From contig JAVBOW010000018.1 of NCBI GenBank assembly GCA_031550125.1, positions 1 through 64,000 on the forward strand: 64,000 nt of DNA, in the 5' to 3' direction. Made by a program: the position numbers and the translations under genes. Source of the stretch: JAVBOW01 sp031550125 (GTDB taxonomy: Bacteria; Bacteroidota; Bacteroidia; Bacteroidales; Rikenellaceae). Positions 49,325-56,739 of this stretch are shown one piece after another (position 1 is the stretch's first letter; each line of letters opens with the position of its first letter). Below the pieces are notes generated by a model. The model searched no databases and was not told the origin of the DNA. It saw only the letters and a program-made list of their open reading frames with translations.

Positions 49325-50826
49325 TGTGTCTCTACGGCGAAGGACGTTTTGCCTTTCTTTAGGTTCAATGCTATAAATATTGCAAAATAAGCGATATAAA
49401 TACAGATAACTCCAGCGGAACTTAAATTTAATTTCAAAGAACTCCATGCCAGTCCGGCGCTCCACTCTATAAGCGCGTTCTGTACCCGCGCCGCACCTTG
49501 TATCAGCCATCCCATGACCGGTTCCAACAGGTCCGCGGGAAATACGATCCATACCATCGACAGGAACACCACCGCATGGGCCGTAAGTATCACCACGGGG
49601 TTTATCGCTATTCCCGCCACGGGGAAATTGCCGAAATAATGCGCCGCCAGCGGAGCCGTACCCGCCGTCGCAGCCACGCTCACCGCCGTTATTCCGGCCA
49701 GTGCGTTGACCAACCCGTAGCGCGTCCTCATTAAACCATACAACGGCTTGTAAAACAGGGAAATGAAAAGAACGGCCGCCATAGACAGTTGAAAACTTAC
49801 GTCATAGAGGTTGCCCGGCCATACGAGAAGCATCACCACGGCCGTAGCTGCAAGGATGTTGAGCGTGTCGCGGTGCAGGGTGGCGGCCAGCGACAACTGC
49901 ACTCCCGTAAACATAAGGGCCGCCCTGAAAGCAGAGGGCGAAAGCCCCGTTACGGCGGCATAAACCCATATCGCCGCTATGGCGGCCAGGTTTTTGGCTA
50001 TATGTCCGCCTCCGGCCAGTGGAAGGAAGTATAACAGTATGTTTATAAGTACAAAGACTATTCCCACATGGAGTCCTGAGACGGCCAGCAGATGAGATGC
50101 GCCCACCCGGCTGTAGCTTTGTTTAAGCGATGCGGAGAGCGCCCGTTTTTCTCCTAAGGCCATAGCCGCGGCCACCGCCGCTTCGTCGGCGGATATATTC
50201 AATCCGGCGAGCCGCTTCGTTGCCGCAGCCTGCATGCGCCTTGCCGATGCGCGCAATCCTCCGCCCTTCTCGGGCGAGAGGGCTACGATGTTTCCTTGCG
50301 TGATGTAACTTTTTCCGCTGTAGCCTCTTGTATGCATTAACCTCGCGTAACCGTTCATGCCTGTAGCGTTGACGTAAGCGGCGCAAACAAGGCGACTGCC
50401 AACAGGCAGGTCGTAGAGCGGACAGACGTTAAGCAGAATTTTCTGGTTGGCTTTACGCCATTGGCCGCCGTCATACGGGCGAAAGTATCCTGTTTCGGCC
50501 GTAGTTGCCATCCAACGCCCTTGCGGCGCAGGGTTGCCGGTTATTTCCAATTGTAAAAGCAATTTTTCGCCATATGGCATCAATGCTTTGGGCTGATGCG
50601 TTTTAGTTATGGCGGCCGCAGTCAGCGCAAGCGACATGAAGATGTAAAACCATCCGACGCGGCCATGTTTCACGGTGAAAAACGCACATGCGAAACTTAC
50701 GGACAGGGCGCTCCACAAAACCCATGCGGGAATATCGAAAACGGACGCCGCAAGGATGCCGGCGATAACCGGCACCAATATCCTTATGAAAGGCATTATG
50801 GTGATTTTTAGCGCCAATCCGGTCAT
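49321..50826 (-). CDS. ComEC/Rec2 DNA-uptake channel, without metallo-beta-lactamase domain
   Basis: 501 aa. About ten membrane helices. An N-terminal extracellular-type OB region (about 60-170, DUF4131) precedes the Competence domain with the conserved SHLLAVSGLHVGIVFVLI near 235 and GLSPSAFRAALMF. Full ComEC of many bacteria has a C-terminal metallo-beta-lactamase nuclease domain of about 250 aa; here the protein ends soon after the last helix. It imports single-stranded DNA across the inner membrane in competent cells, which is an inference here. TAATG overlap with xerD upstream and ATGA overlap with the methyltransferase gene downstream. Confidence 0.88.
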   Translation of the reverse strand: MTGLALKITIMPFIRILVPVIAGILAASVFDIPAWVLWSALSVSFACAFFTVKHGRVGWFYIFMSLALTAAAITKTHQPKALMPYGEKLLLQLEITGNPAPQGRWMATTAETGYFRPYDGGQWRKANQKILLNVCPLYDLPVGSRLVCAAYVNATGMNGYARLMHTRGYSGKSYITQGNIVALSPEKGGGLRASARRMQAAATKRLAGLNISADEAAVAAAMALGEKRALSASLKQSYSRVGASHLLAVSGLHVGIVFVLINILLYFLPLAGGGHIAKNLAAIAAIWVYAAVTGLSPSAFRAALMFTGVQLSLAATLHRDTLNILAATAVVMLLVWPGNLYDVSFQLSMAAVLFISLFYKPLYGLMRTRYGLVNALAGITAVSVAATAGTAPLAAHYFGNFPVAGIAINPVVILTAHAVVFLSMVWIVFPADLLEPVMGWLIQGAARVQNALIEWSAGLAWSSLKLNLSSAGVICIYIAYFAIFIALNLKKGKTSFAVETQ

Positions 50827-51740
50827 TATCTCAATGGATGATGCTCTTCCATGCTTTTTTTCAGGTGCGAGCGGTCGAGGTGGGTGTAGATCTCGGTTGT
50901 CAATATCGACGAGTGTCCCAGCATCTCCTGTATCTGTCGTATATTGGCCCCCCCCTCCAACAGGTGGGTGGCGAAAGAGTGGCGGAAGGTGTGCGGGCTG
51001 ACGTTTTTAGTGACGCCGGCTTCGGCCACCGCCTGTTTCATTACGTTGAACACCATTACGCGGCTCATCGCGCCGCCACGCCTGTTAAGGAAAAGCACCT
51101 CGCGCGATGATGTCGATGGTTCCGACAATGCCCTCTGTCCCAGGTATAATTCCACGCACTTTCTTACTTCGCTGCTGAAAGGCACGAGGCGCTGTTTGTC
51201 GCCCTTGCCGGTGACGCGTATATAACCGTCATCGAAAAACAGGTCGGACAGGCGCAGCGACACTACCTCGGACACCCTCAGTCCGCAGCTGTACATCATT
51301 TCGAGCATGGCCCGGTTGCGGTGGCCCTGCGGATGGCTCAGGTCTACAGCGGAAAGGATGGCGTCTATCTCCTGCACGGAAAGCGTATCGGGCAGTTTGC
51401 GTCCGATCTTTGGCGCGTCGAGAAGCTCCGTAGGGGCGGACTCCAGTTTTCCGGTGTAGAGCAGGTAGTTGTAAAAACTCTTCAGTCCGCTGAGTATGCG
51501 CGCCTGCGAACTTTTCTTTGTCTTGCGGTCGAACAGCCACGCCATGAAAGCCTCTATGTGGAACGGCTCGGCCACAGGCGGATACACGCCCGCCTCGGCG
51601 GATATGTATTTGGCGAACAGCTCTATGTCTAATTTGTAGGAGTACACCGAATTGGCCGACAAACCTCTTTCGAACGTGAGGTATTGCAGGTATCCGGCCA
51701 GCGCCGCTTCCCACTCCTTCTTTTTTTGCTCTTCACCCAT
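50826..51740 (-). CDS. xerD: Tyrosine recombinase XerD
   Basis: 304 aa. N-terminal SAM-like core-binding domain (1-100) and C-terminal catalytic domain. All catalytic residues are present: Arg155 (SCGLRVSEV), Lys179 (VTGKGDKQR), His250 and Arg253 (SPHTFRHSFA), His276 (MLGHSS) and Tyr285 (TEIYTHL). It resolves chromosome dimers at dif, with XerC; no obvious dif site is in this window. Length and context (single gene, not beside an element) fit a housekeeping XerD instead of a transposon integrase. Its promoter faces that of prmA. Confidence 0.9.
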   Translation of the reverse strand: MGEEQKKKEWEAALAGYLQYLTFERGLSANSVYSYKLDIELFAKYISAEAGVYPPVAEPFHIEAFMAWLFDRKTKKSSQARILSGLKSFYNYLLYTGKLESAPTELLDAPKIGRKLPDTLSVQEIDAILSAVDLSHPQGHRNRAMLEMMYSCGLRVSEVVSLRLSDLFFDDGYIRVTGKGDKQRLVPFSSEVRKCVELYLGQRALSEPSTSSREVLFLNRRGGAMSRVMVFNVMKQAVAEAGVTKNVSPHTFRHSFATHLLEGGANIRQIQEMLGHSSILTTEIYTHLDRSHLKKSMEEHHPLR

Positions 51741-51747
51741 TAGTGGT

Positions 51748-51755
51748 TATCTTTG
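51748..51755 (+). promoter_or_regulatory. -7 box for prmA
   Basis: TATCTTTG, 27 bases before the prmA ATG. It is 3 bases from the oppositely oriented xerD box. Confidence 0.65.
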
Positions 51756-51758
51756 TCG

Positions 51759-51766
51759 CAAAATTA
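51759..51766 (-). promoter_or_regulatory. -7 box for xerD operon
   Basis: Reads TAATTTTG on the minus strand, 18 bases before the xerD ATG at 51740. It faces the prmA box, so the two transcripts would start inside each other's promoter. Confidence 0.55.
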
Positions 51767-51782
51767 GAAAAAATTCCACCTT

Positions 51783-52613
51783 ATGGATTACGTCGAATTG
51801 ACAATTCCCGCAGCCGACTCGCTGCAGGCCGAAATTTTTACCGCAGCGCTTGCCGATTTCCCTTTCGAGAGCTTTATGGAGGAGGCCGGAGCGCTGAAGG
51901 CCTACATACCCGCGGAGGGTCTTGCCGGGTGTAAGGACGAGGTGGACGCCGTGCTGCGCGAGGCCGGGGTTGACGGCCACAGATACATCTTCATTGAGGC
52001 CGTCAACTGGAACGCCGTATGGGAATCGAATTTCGAACCCGTGGACGTGGCCGGGCTTTGCCGTATACGCGCCCCTTTCCATGACCCCGCGCCCGAAGGC
52101 GTGATGGATGTGGTGATAATGCCCAAAATGTCTTTCGGTACCGGCCATCATTCCACCACCTATCTCATGAGCCAGGCCGTCATGGAGTACGACGTCGCCG
52201 GAAAGCGGGGCCTCGATATGGGTTCAGGGACGGGCGTGCTGGCCATCATCGCGGCCATGAGGGGCGCGGCCTTTATGGATGCCGTGGATATAGACGAATG
52301 GGCCTTCGGCAACTCCCGCGAAAATATAGCCGCCAATGGAGTAGAGGGATGCGTAGAGTCCATTAAGGGCGACGCGTGCGCCATATCGGGCCGTACATAC
52401 GACTTCATCCTGGCCAACATCAACCTGAATATATTGCTCAAGGACATGCCCCGGTACGCCGCGGTCCTGCGCTCCGGCGGCGGGATATTCTTCAGCGGCA
52501 TATTGCACTCCGACGTCCCCGCCCTGGAAAAATGCGCCGGGGATAACGGATTGGAGATTGCCGGTTGCTCCCTGCGCGAAGGGTGGGCTTGCGTGTCCGC
52601 AAAGAAAATTTAG
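51783..52613 (+). CDS. prmA: Ribosomal protein L11 methyltransferase
   Basis: 276 aa. N-terminal ferredoxin-like substrate domain (1-90: MDYVELTIPAADSLQAEIFT, with the aromatic NWNAVWESNFEP that contacts L11), then the SAM fold with LDMGSGTGVLAIIAAM and the catalytic/substrate block ILANINLNILLKDMP. It trimethylates L11. The start follows the -7 box by 27 bases. The 3' side carries a short piece of a dispersed repeat. Confidence 0.93.
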   Translation: MDYVELTIPAADSLQAEIFTAALADFPFESFMEEAGALKAYIPAEGLAGCKDEVDAVLREAGVDGHRYIFIEAVNWNAVWESNFEPVDVAGLCRIRAPFHDPAPEGVMDVVIMPKMSFGTGHHSTTYLMSQAVMEYDVAGKRGLDMGSGTGVLAIIAAMRGAAFMDAVDIDEWAFGNSRENIAANGVEGCVESIKGDACAISGRTYDFILANINLNILLKDMPRYAAVLRSGGGIFFSGILHSDVPALEKCAGDNGLEIAGCSLREGWACVSAKKI

Positions 52614-52641
52614 GGCCGGTCTAATTTTTCTTATCGGATCG
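52614..52641 (+). repeat. Short fragment of the dispersed repeat
   Basis: GGTCTAATTTTTCTTATCGG, directly after the prmA stop, resembles the tail of copy D (GGTCCTATTTTTCTTATCAG). Confidence 0.4.
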
Positions 52642-52674
52642 CAGGGAAAATTTTCTATCCTCGGCCTAAAGAGT

Positions 52675-52682
52675 TACTTTTG
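52675..52682 (+). promoter_or_regulatory. -7 box for GH25-nadB-prfC operon
   Basis: TACTTTTG, 13 bases before ATG at 52696. Confidence 0.6.
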
Positions 52683-52695
52683 CGCATCCACAGAG

Positions 52696-53364
52696 ATGAG
52701 ATCCGGAATATACATATGTTTGATCGCCGCCATACTGCTCACGGGCTGTAAAGGCGACCCGTCTTCGGGCGAAGTGTGGGGGATAGATATCTCCAAACAC
52801 CAGCGTAACGTCAACTGGGGTAGGGTGTTTTCCGAAAATCCGCCCCATTTCGTCTTCCTTAAGGCCACCGAGGGGACGCTCATAGTCGACCCGTCCTACG
52901 CGCGCCACGCGCGCCAGCTCGACAGTATGGGTGCGTTGTGGGGTGCCTACCACTTTTTCGGCCACAGGACGGACGGGCGTGAGCAGGCGCGAAACTTTAT
53001 CCGCACTGCGAAACTCAGACGCGGAAACCTGATCCCCGTCCTCGACATAGAGCCGCACCGCTTTATGACCGACTCCAAAAAGTCGGTCGTGCAGGCCAAG
53101 AGGTTTTGCGACGAGGTGCGCCGCTATTACGGAGTGGATCCGATAATATACTGTTCCACCAACTTCTACGAGCGCTATCTCAGGGAGGATTTTCCCGCTT
53201 CGAGATACGTGCTGTGGATAGCCGATTACCGCTCCTGCCCCCATCACCTCGACTGGTGTTTCTGGCAGCACACCGATTCGCACCGTGTGCGCGGGATCGG
53301 CGGCAGTGTCGACCGCAACGTCTTTACCCTTAGCCCTGAGCATTTAAAAAGGTTAACTTTATGA
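52696..53364 (+). CDS. GH25 lysozyme-like lipoprotein
   Basis: 222 aa from ATG at 52696; the frame to 52558 overlaps prmA and the promoter. A lipoprotein signal with lipobox LLTGC (Cys18) is followed by a GH25 barrel: VWGIDISKHQ with Asp31, FVFLKATEG, YHFF, the catalytic DIEP pair (Asp117, Glu119) and WQHT near the end. GH25 enzymes cleave the beta-1,4 MurNAc-GlcNAc bond of peptidoglycan. It starts a transcript that continues to nadB (ATGA overlap) and prfC, an unusual mix. Confidence 0.88.
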   Translation: MRSGIYICLIAAILLTGCKGDPSSGEVWGIDISKHQRNVNWGRVFSENPPHFVFLKATEGTLIVDPSYARHARQLDSMGALWGAYHFFGHRTDGREQARNFIRTAKLRRGNLIPVLDIEPHRFMTDSKKSVVQAKRFCDEVRRYYGVDPIIYCSTNFYERYLREDFPASRYVLWIADYRSCPHHLDWCFWQHTDSHRVRGIGGSVDRNVFTLSPEHLKRLTL

Positions 53365-54932
53365 ATATAGAGGCCGATTTTCTCGTCATAGGCAGCGGTA
53401 TCGCGGGGCTGAGCTACGCCCTCAGGGTGGCGGAGCATGGCCGGGTGCTGGTGGTGACCAAGGCGGAGATAAGCGACAGCAACACCAATTACGCCCAGGG
53501 AGGCATATGCTGCGTCACTTACGAGCCTGATTCATTCGAAAAGCACATACGCGACACCATAGTGTGCGGTTCGGGTATAAGCGACCGCCGCGCCGTCGAA
53601 CAGGTGGTCAAAGGTGCGCCCGAGGCTATAAAAGACCTCATCCGCATGGGCGCAAAGTTCGACCGCAGCGCCGACGGCAAATATGAGCTGGCCCGCGAAG
53701 GAGGCCACACGGAAAACCGCATACTGCACCATAAAGACCTCACGGGAGCGGAACTCGAGCGTACGCTCGTACGCCAGGTAAAAAAGCACCCGAACATAGA
53801 GGTGCTGGAACACCATTTCGCCATCGACCTTATAACTCAGCACCACCTGGGCCAGATACTGCGCAAAAACACTCCCGACATAACCTGCTACGGCGCGTAT
53901 GTTTTGAACCTCAAGACACAGCGCGTAGCCACCATCCTCTCCAGGATAACCGTGCTGGCTACGGGCGGGGTGGGTAATATCTATCACACCACCACCAATC
54001 CGGCCGTGGCCACGGGCGACGGCATAGCCATGGTACACCGTGCCAAAGGCCGCATAGAGAATATGGCTTTCATCCAATTCCACCCGACCTCGCTCTACCA
54101 GCCCGGCGAGCGCCCCGCCTTTCTCATCAGCGAGGCCATGCGCGGTTACGGCGCGATCCTGCGTTTGCAGAACGGCGAGGAATTCATGCATAAATACCAT
54201 CCTATGGGGTCGCTGGCCCCGCGCGACGTGGTGGCTCGCGGTATCGACAACGAGATGAAGATACGTGGCGAAGATTACGTCTATCTGGATATCACGCACA
54301 AAGATCCCCGCGAAGTCATAGACCACTTCCCGAATATTTACAAAAAATGCCTGTCGGAAGATATAGACATAACCAAGGATATGATCCCCGTGGCCCCAGC
54401 AGCGCATTACTGTTGCGGCGGAGTCAAGGTGGACCTTGACGGGCAGACATCGATACGCCGCCTTTACGCCCTCGGAGAAACTTCTTCCACGGGGCTTCAT
54501 GGGGCCAACCGTCTGGCTTCCAATTCACTTATAGAGGCCGCCGTTTACGCCGCGGCTGCGGCCCGCCATTCGGTTCCCGCATCGGCGGACGCGGAACTCA
54601 GGCGAGATATCCCTGCATGGGATTACGAAGGCACCTCCATCCCGGAGGAAATGATACTCATAACGCAGAATTATCGCGAGATGCAGCAGATAATGTCGGC
54701 CTATGTGGGGATAGTGCGCTCCAATCTTCGCCTGGAAAGGGCCAATAAGCGGTTGGAGATCATTTTCCGCGAAACGGAGGAGCTGTATCTCAAATCCACC
54801 CTTTCGCGCAACCTTTGCGAATTACGTAACATGATAGCCGTAGGCTACCTTATAATAAAAGACGCCCGTCGCCGTACCGAGAGCATAGGGCTTCACTACT
54901 CACTCGACTACCCGCAAATCAATGGAGCTTAA
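53361..54932 (+). CDS. nadB: L-aspartate oxidase
   Basis: 523 aa. FAD enzyme making iminoaspartate, the first step of de novo NAD synthesis with quinolinate synthase. N-terminal Rossmann FAVD site FLVIGSGIAGLSYALRVAE, then NTNYAQGGICC, the active-site block REGGHTENRILHHKD, and the family signature GLHGANRLASNSLIEA. The C-terminal helical domain includes RRDIPAWDYEG. It overlaps GH25 by 4 bases and prfC by 11 bases. nadA and nadC are not in the window. Confidence 0.93.
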   Translation: MNIEADFLVIGSGIAGLSYALRVAEHGRVLVVTKAEISDSNTNYAQGGICCVTYEPDSFEKHIRDTIVCGSGISDRRAVEQVVKGAPEAIKDLIRMGAKFDRSADGKYELAREGGHTENRILHHKDLTGAELERTLVRQVKKHPNIEVLEHHFAIDLITQHHLGQILRKNTPDITCYGAYVLNLKTQRVATILSRITVLATGGVGNIYHTTTNPAVATGDGIAMVHRAKGRIENMAFIQFHPTSLYQPGERPAFLISEAMRGYGAILRLQNGEEFMHKYHPMGSLAPRDVVARGIDNEMKIRGEDYVYLDITHKDPREVIDHFPNIYKKCLSEDIDITKDMIPVAPAAHYCCGGVKVDLDGQTSIRRLYALGETSSTGLHGANRLASNSLIEAAVYAAAAARHSVPASADAELRRDIPAWDYEGTSIPEEMILITQNYREMQQIMSAYVGIVRSNLRLERANKRLEIIFRETEELYLKSTLSRNLCELRNMIAVGYLIIKDARRRTESIGLHYSLDYPQINGA

Positions 54933-56499
54933 ACAGGAAATCGCCCGACGTCGAACGTTTGCCGTAATAGCGCACCCCGACGCCGGTAAAACAACGCTTA
55001 CGGAAAAACTGCTGCTGTTCGGCGGAGCCATACACGTGGCCGGAGCCGTCAAAAGTAATAAGATAAAGAAGGGCGCTACGTCCGACTTCATGGAGATCGA
55101 ACGCCAGAGGGGTATTTCGGTGGCTACGTCGGTAATGGGATTCGAATATAAAGAGGCGAAGATAACCATCCTCGATACCCCCGGCCACGAGGATTTCGCA
55201 GAAGACACTTACCGCACCCTGACGGCCGTGGACAGCGTAATAATTGTGGTGGACGGCGCTAAAGGCGTGGAGTCGCAGACGCGCAAGCTGATGGAAGTGT
55301 GCCGCATGCGCAATACGCCCGTCATCGTGTTCATAAACAAGCTCGACCGTCCGTGCAAAGATCCTTTCGATCTGCTGGACGAAGTGGAGCAGGAACTCAA
55401 AATAAAAGTACGCCCGCTGGCCTTTCCTATAAGCAGCGGCCCGTCGTTCGCAGGGGTTTACAACCTTTATGAGGAACATCTGTCGCTGTTCTCGGCCGAA
55501 AACAAACAGACGGCCGACGCCGAACGTATCGACATGTCGCTGGACGACAATCGTCTGGATGAATACCTGGGCAAGCAGGCCGCCGCGTTGCGCGCCGACG
55601 TGGAGCTTGTGGCGGGAGTCTACGAGCCTTTCGAAAGGGAGAGCTATCTGAAAGGCGAACTGGCCCCTGTGTTTTTCGGCAGCGCGGTAAATAATTTCGG
55701 GGTGCGCGAATTGCTCGATTGCTTTGTGGATGTGGCCCCGGCGCCTCGTCCGTCGGCAACCGAAACCCGCACTGTGGAGCCGTCGGAGGAGAAGATGACC
55801 GGCTTCGTGTTCAAGATACACGCCAATATGGACCCCAACCACCGCGATCGTCTGGCCTTCCTGAAGATATGCTCGGGCGTATTCGAGCGCAATACAAACT
55901 ATCTGCACGTACGCAGCGGCAAGCAGATGAAGTTTTCGTCGCCCAACGCATTTATGGCGGAAAAGAAGTCGATAGTGGACTTCGCCTATCCGGGTGATAT
56001 TGTGGGCCTGCACGATACGGGTAATTTCAAAATAGGCGACACGTTTACGGAAGGAGAGAAGTTGAAATTCACCGGCATACCATCTTTTTCGCCCGAACAA
56101 TTCCGTTACATAGAGAATGCCGATCCATTGAAATTCAAACAATTGTCGAAAGGAGTGGATCAGCTTATGGACGAGGGCGTGGCTCAACTTTTCACCCTGA
56201 GGATGAACGGCCGCAAGATAATCGGCACCGTGGGAGCCTTGCAGTTCGAAGTGATACAATACCGCCTCGAACACGAATATGGGGCCGCCTGCCGTTGGGA
56301 AGGGGCTAATATACACAAAGCATGCTGGATAGAGTCCGATAACGCGGAGCAACTCGACGATTTCCGCAAACGTAAATACAACAATATGGCCACGGACAAG
56401 CACGGCAGGGAGGTGTTCCTTGCCGACACTTCGTACGCGCTGCAGTTGGCCATCGAGAAATTCCCCGATATAAAGTTCCTTTTCACTTCGGAGTTCTAA
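54922..56499 (+). CDS. prfC: Peptide chain release factor 3
   Basis: 525 aa. Translational GTPase that recycles RF1/RF2 after termination. G1 AHPDAGKTT (17-25), G2 near QRGISVATS, G3 DTPGHEDF, G4 NKLDR, then beta-barrel domains II and III as in RF3 (ARPFIDP-less; GDTVGLHDT-type strand reads GDIVGLHDTGN). Its ATG lies inside the last codons of nadB. The terminator pair at 56599-56673 follows. RF1 (35496) is far away. Confidence 0.93.
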   Translation: MELKQEIARRRTFAVIAHPDAGKTTLTEKLLLFGGAIHVAGAVKSNKIKKGATSDFMEIERQRGISVATSVMGFEYKEAKITILDTPGHEDFAEDTYRTLTAVDSVIIVVDGAKGVESQTRKLMEVCRMRNTPVIVFINKLDRPCKDPFDLLDEVEQELKIKVRPLAFPISSGPSFAGVYNLYEEHLSLFSAENKQTADAERIDMSLDDNRLDEYLGKQAAALRADVELVAGVYEPFERESYLKGELAPVFFGSAVNNFGVRELLDCFVDVAPAPRPSATETRTVEPSEEKMTGFVFKIHANMDPNHRDRLAFLKICSGVFERNTNYLHVRSGKQMKFSSPNAFMAEKKSIVDFAYPGDIVGLHDTGNFKIGDTFTEGEKLKFTGIPSFSPEQFRYIENADPLKFKQLSKGVDQLMDEGVAQLFTLRMNGRKIIGTVGALQFEVIQYRLEHEYGAACRWEGANIHKACWIESDNAEQLDDFRKRKYNNMATDKHGREVFLADTSYALQLAIEKFPDIKFLFTSEF

Positions 56500-56598
56500 C
56501 GGATACTTAGCTCTTTAGCGTCGCTCGCCGGCATGTTCCCGTCATATAAAACATGCAGAGGTTAATGCATTGAATATTATTGCGTTATGTTATTGAAA

Positions 56599-56630
56599 CG
56601 AAACCGGGACGGATCGTCGTCCCGATTTCG
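56599..56630. terminator. Terminator hairpin after prfC
   Basis: 13-bp stem with one mismatch (56599-56611 with 56618-56630), 6-base loop, then an AT-rich tail. Confidence 0.65.
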
Positions 56631-56644
56631 CATAATTATTTTGC

Positions 56645-56673
56645 AAAAAAACGCCTGAGGAGTAGCGTTTTTT
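56645..56673 (+). terminator. Second hairpin with T-tract after prfC
   Basis: Stem AAAAAACGC/GCGTTTTTT (56646-56654 with 56665-56673), 10-base loop, ending in T6. The remaining bases to 56739 hold only a one-mismatch -7 box, CATCTTTG at 56686-56693, for the kinase gene. Confidence 0.55.
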
Positions 56674-56739
56674 GTCTTTTTTACACATCTTTGTCCTCTA
56701 TATCCAATTTATATATCAAATAGTTAACCCGAATTTGTC

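Noticed and set aside
50826..51740. Tyrosine recombinase as integrase of a mobile element
   Set aside because: Length, complete Xer-type motifs, and operon with comEC and a methyltransferase fit chromosomal XerD; no attachment-site repeats or cargo genes are visible.
52696..53364. GH25 lysozyme as sign of a prophage
   Set aside because: It has a lipoprotein signal, is embedded in a housekeeping operon, and no phage structural or integrase gene is near.
54919..56403. Long antisense frame (494 codons) opposite prfC
   Set aside because: Same reason: prfC is complete and conserved on the plus strand, and the antisense product has no domain.
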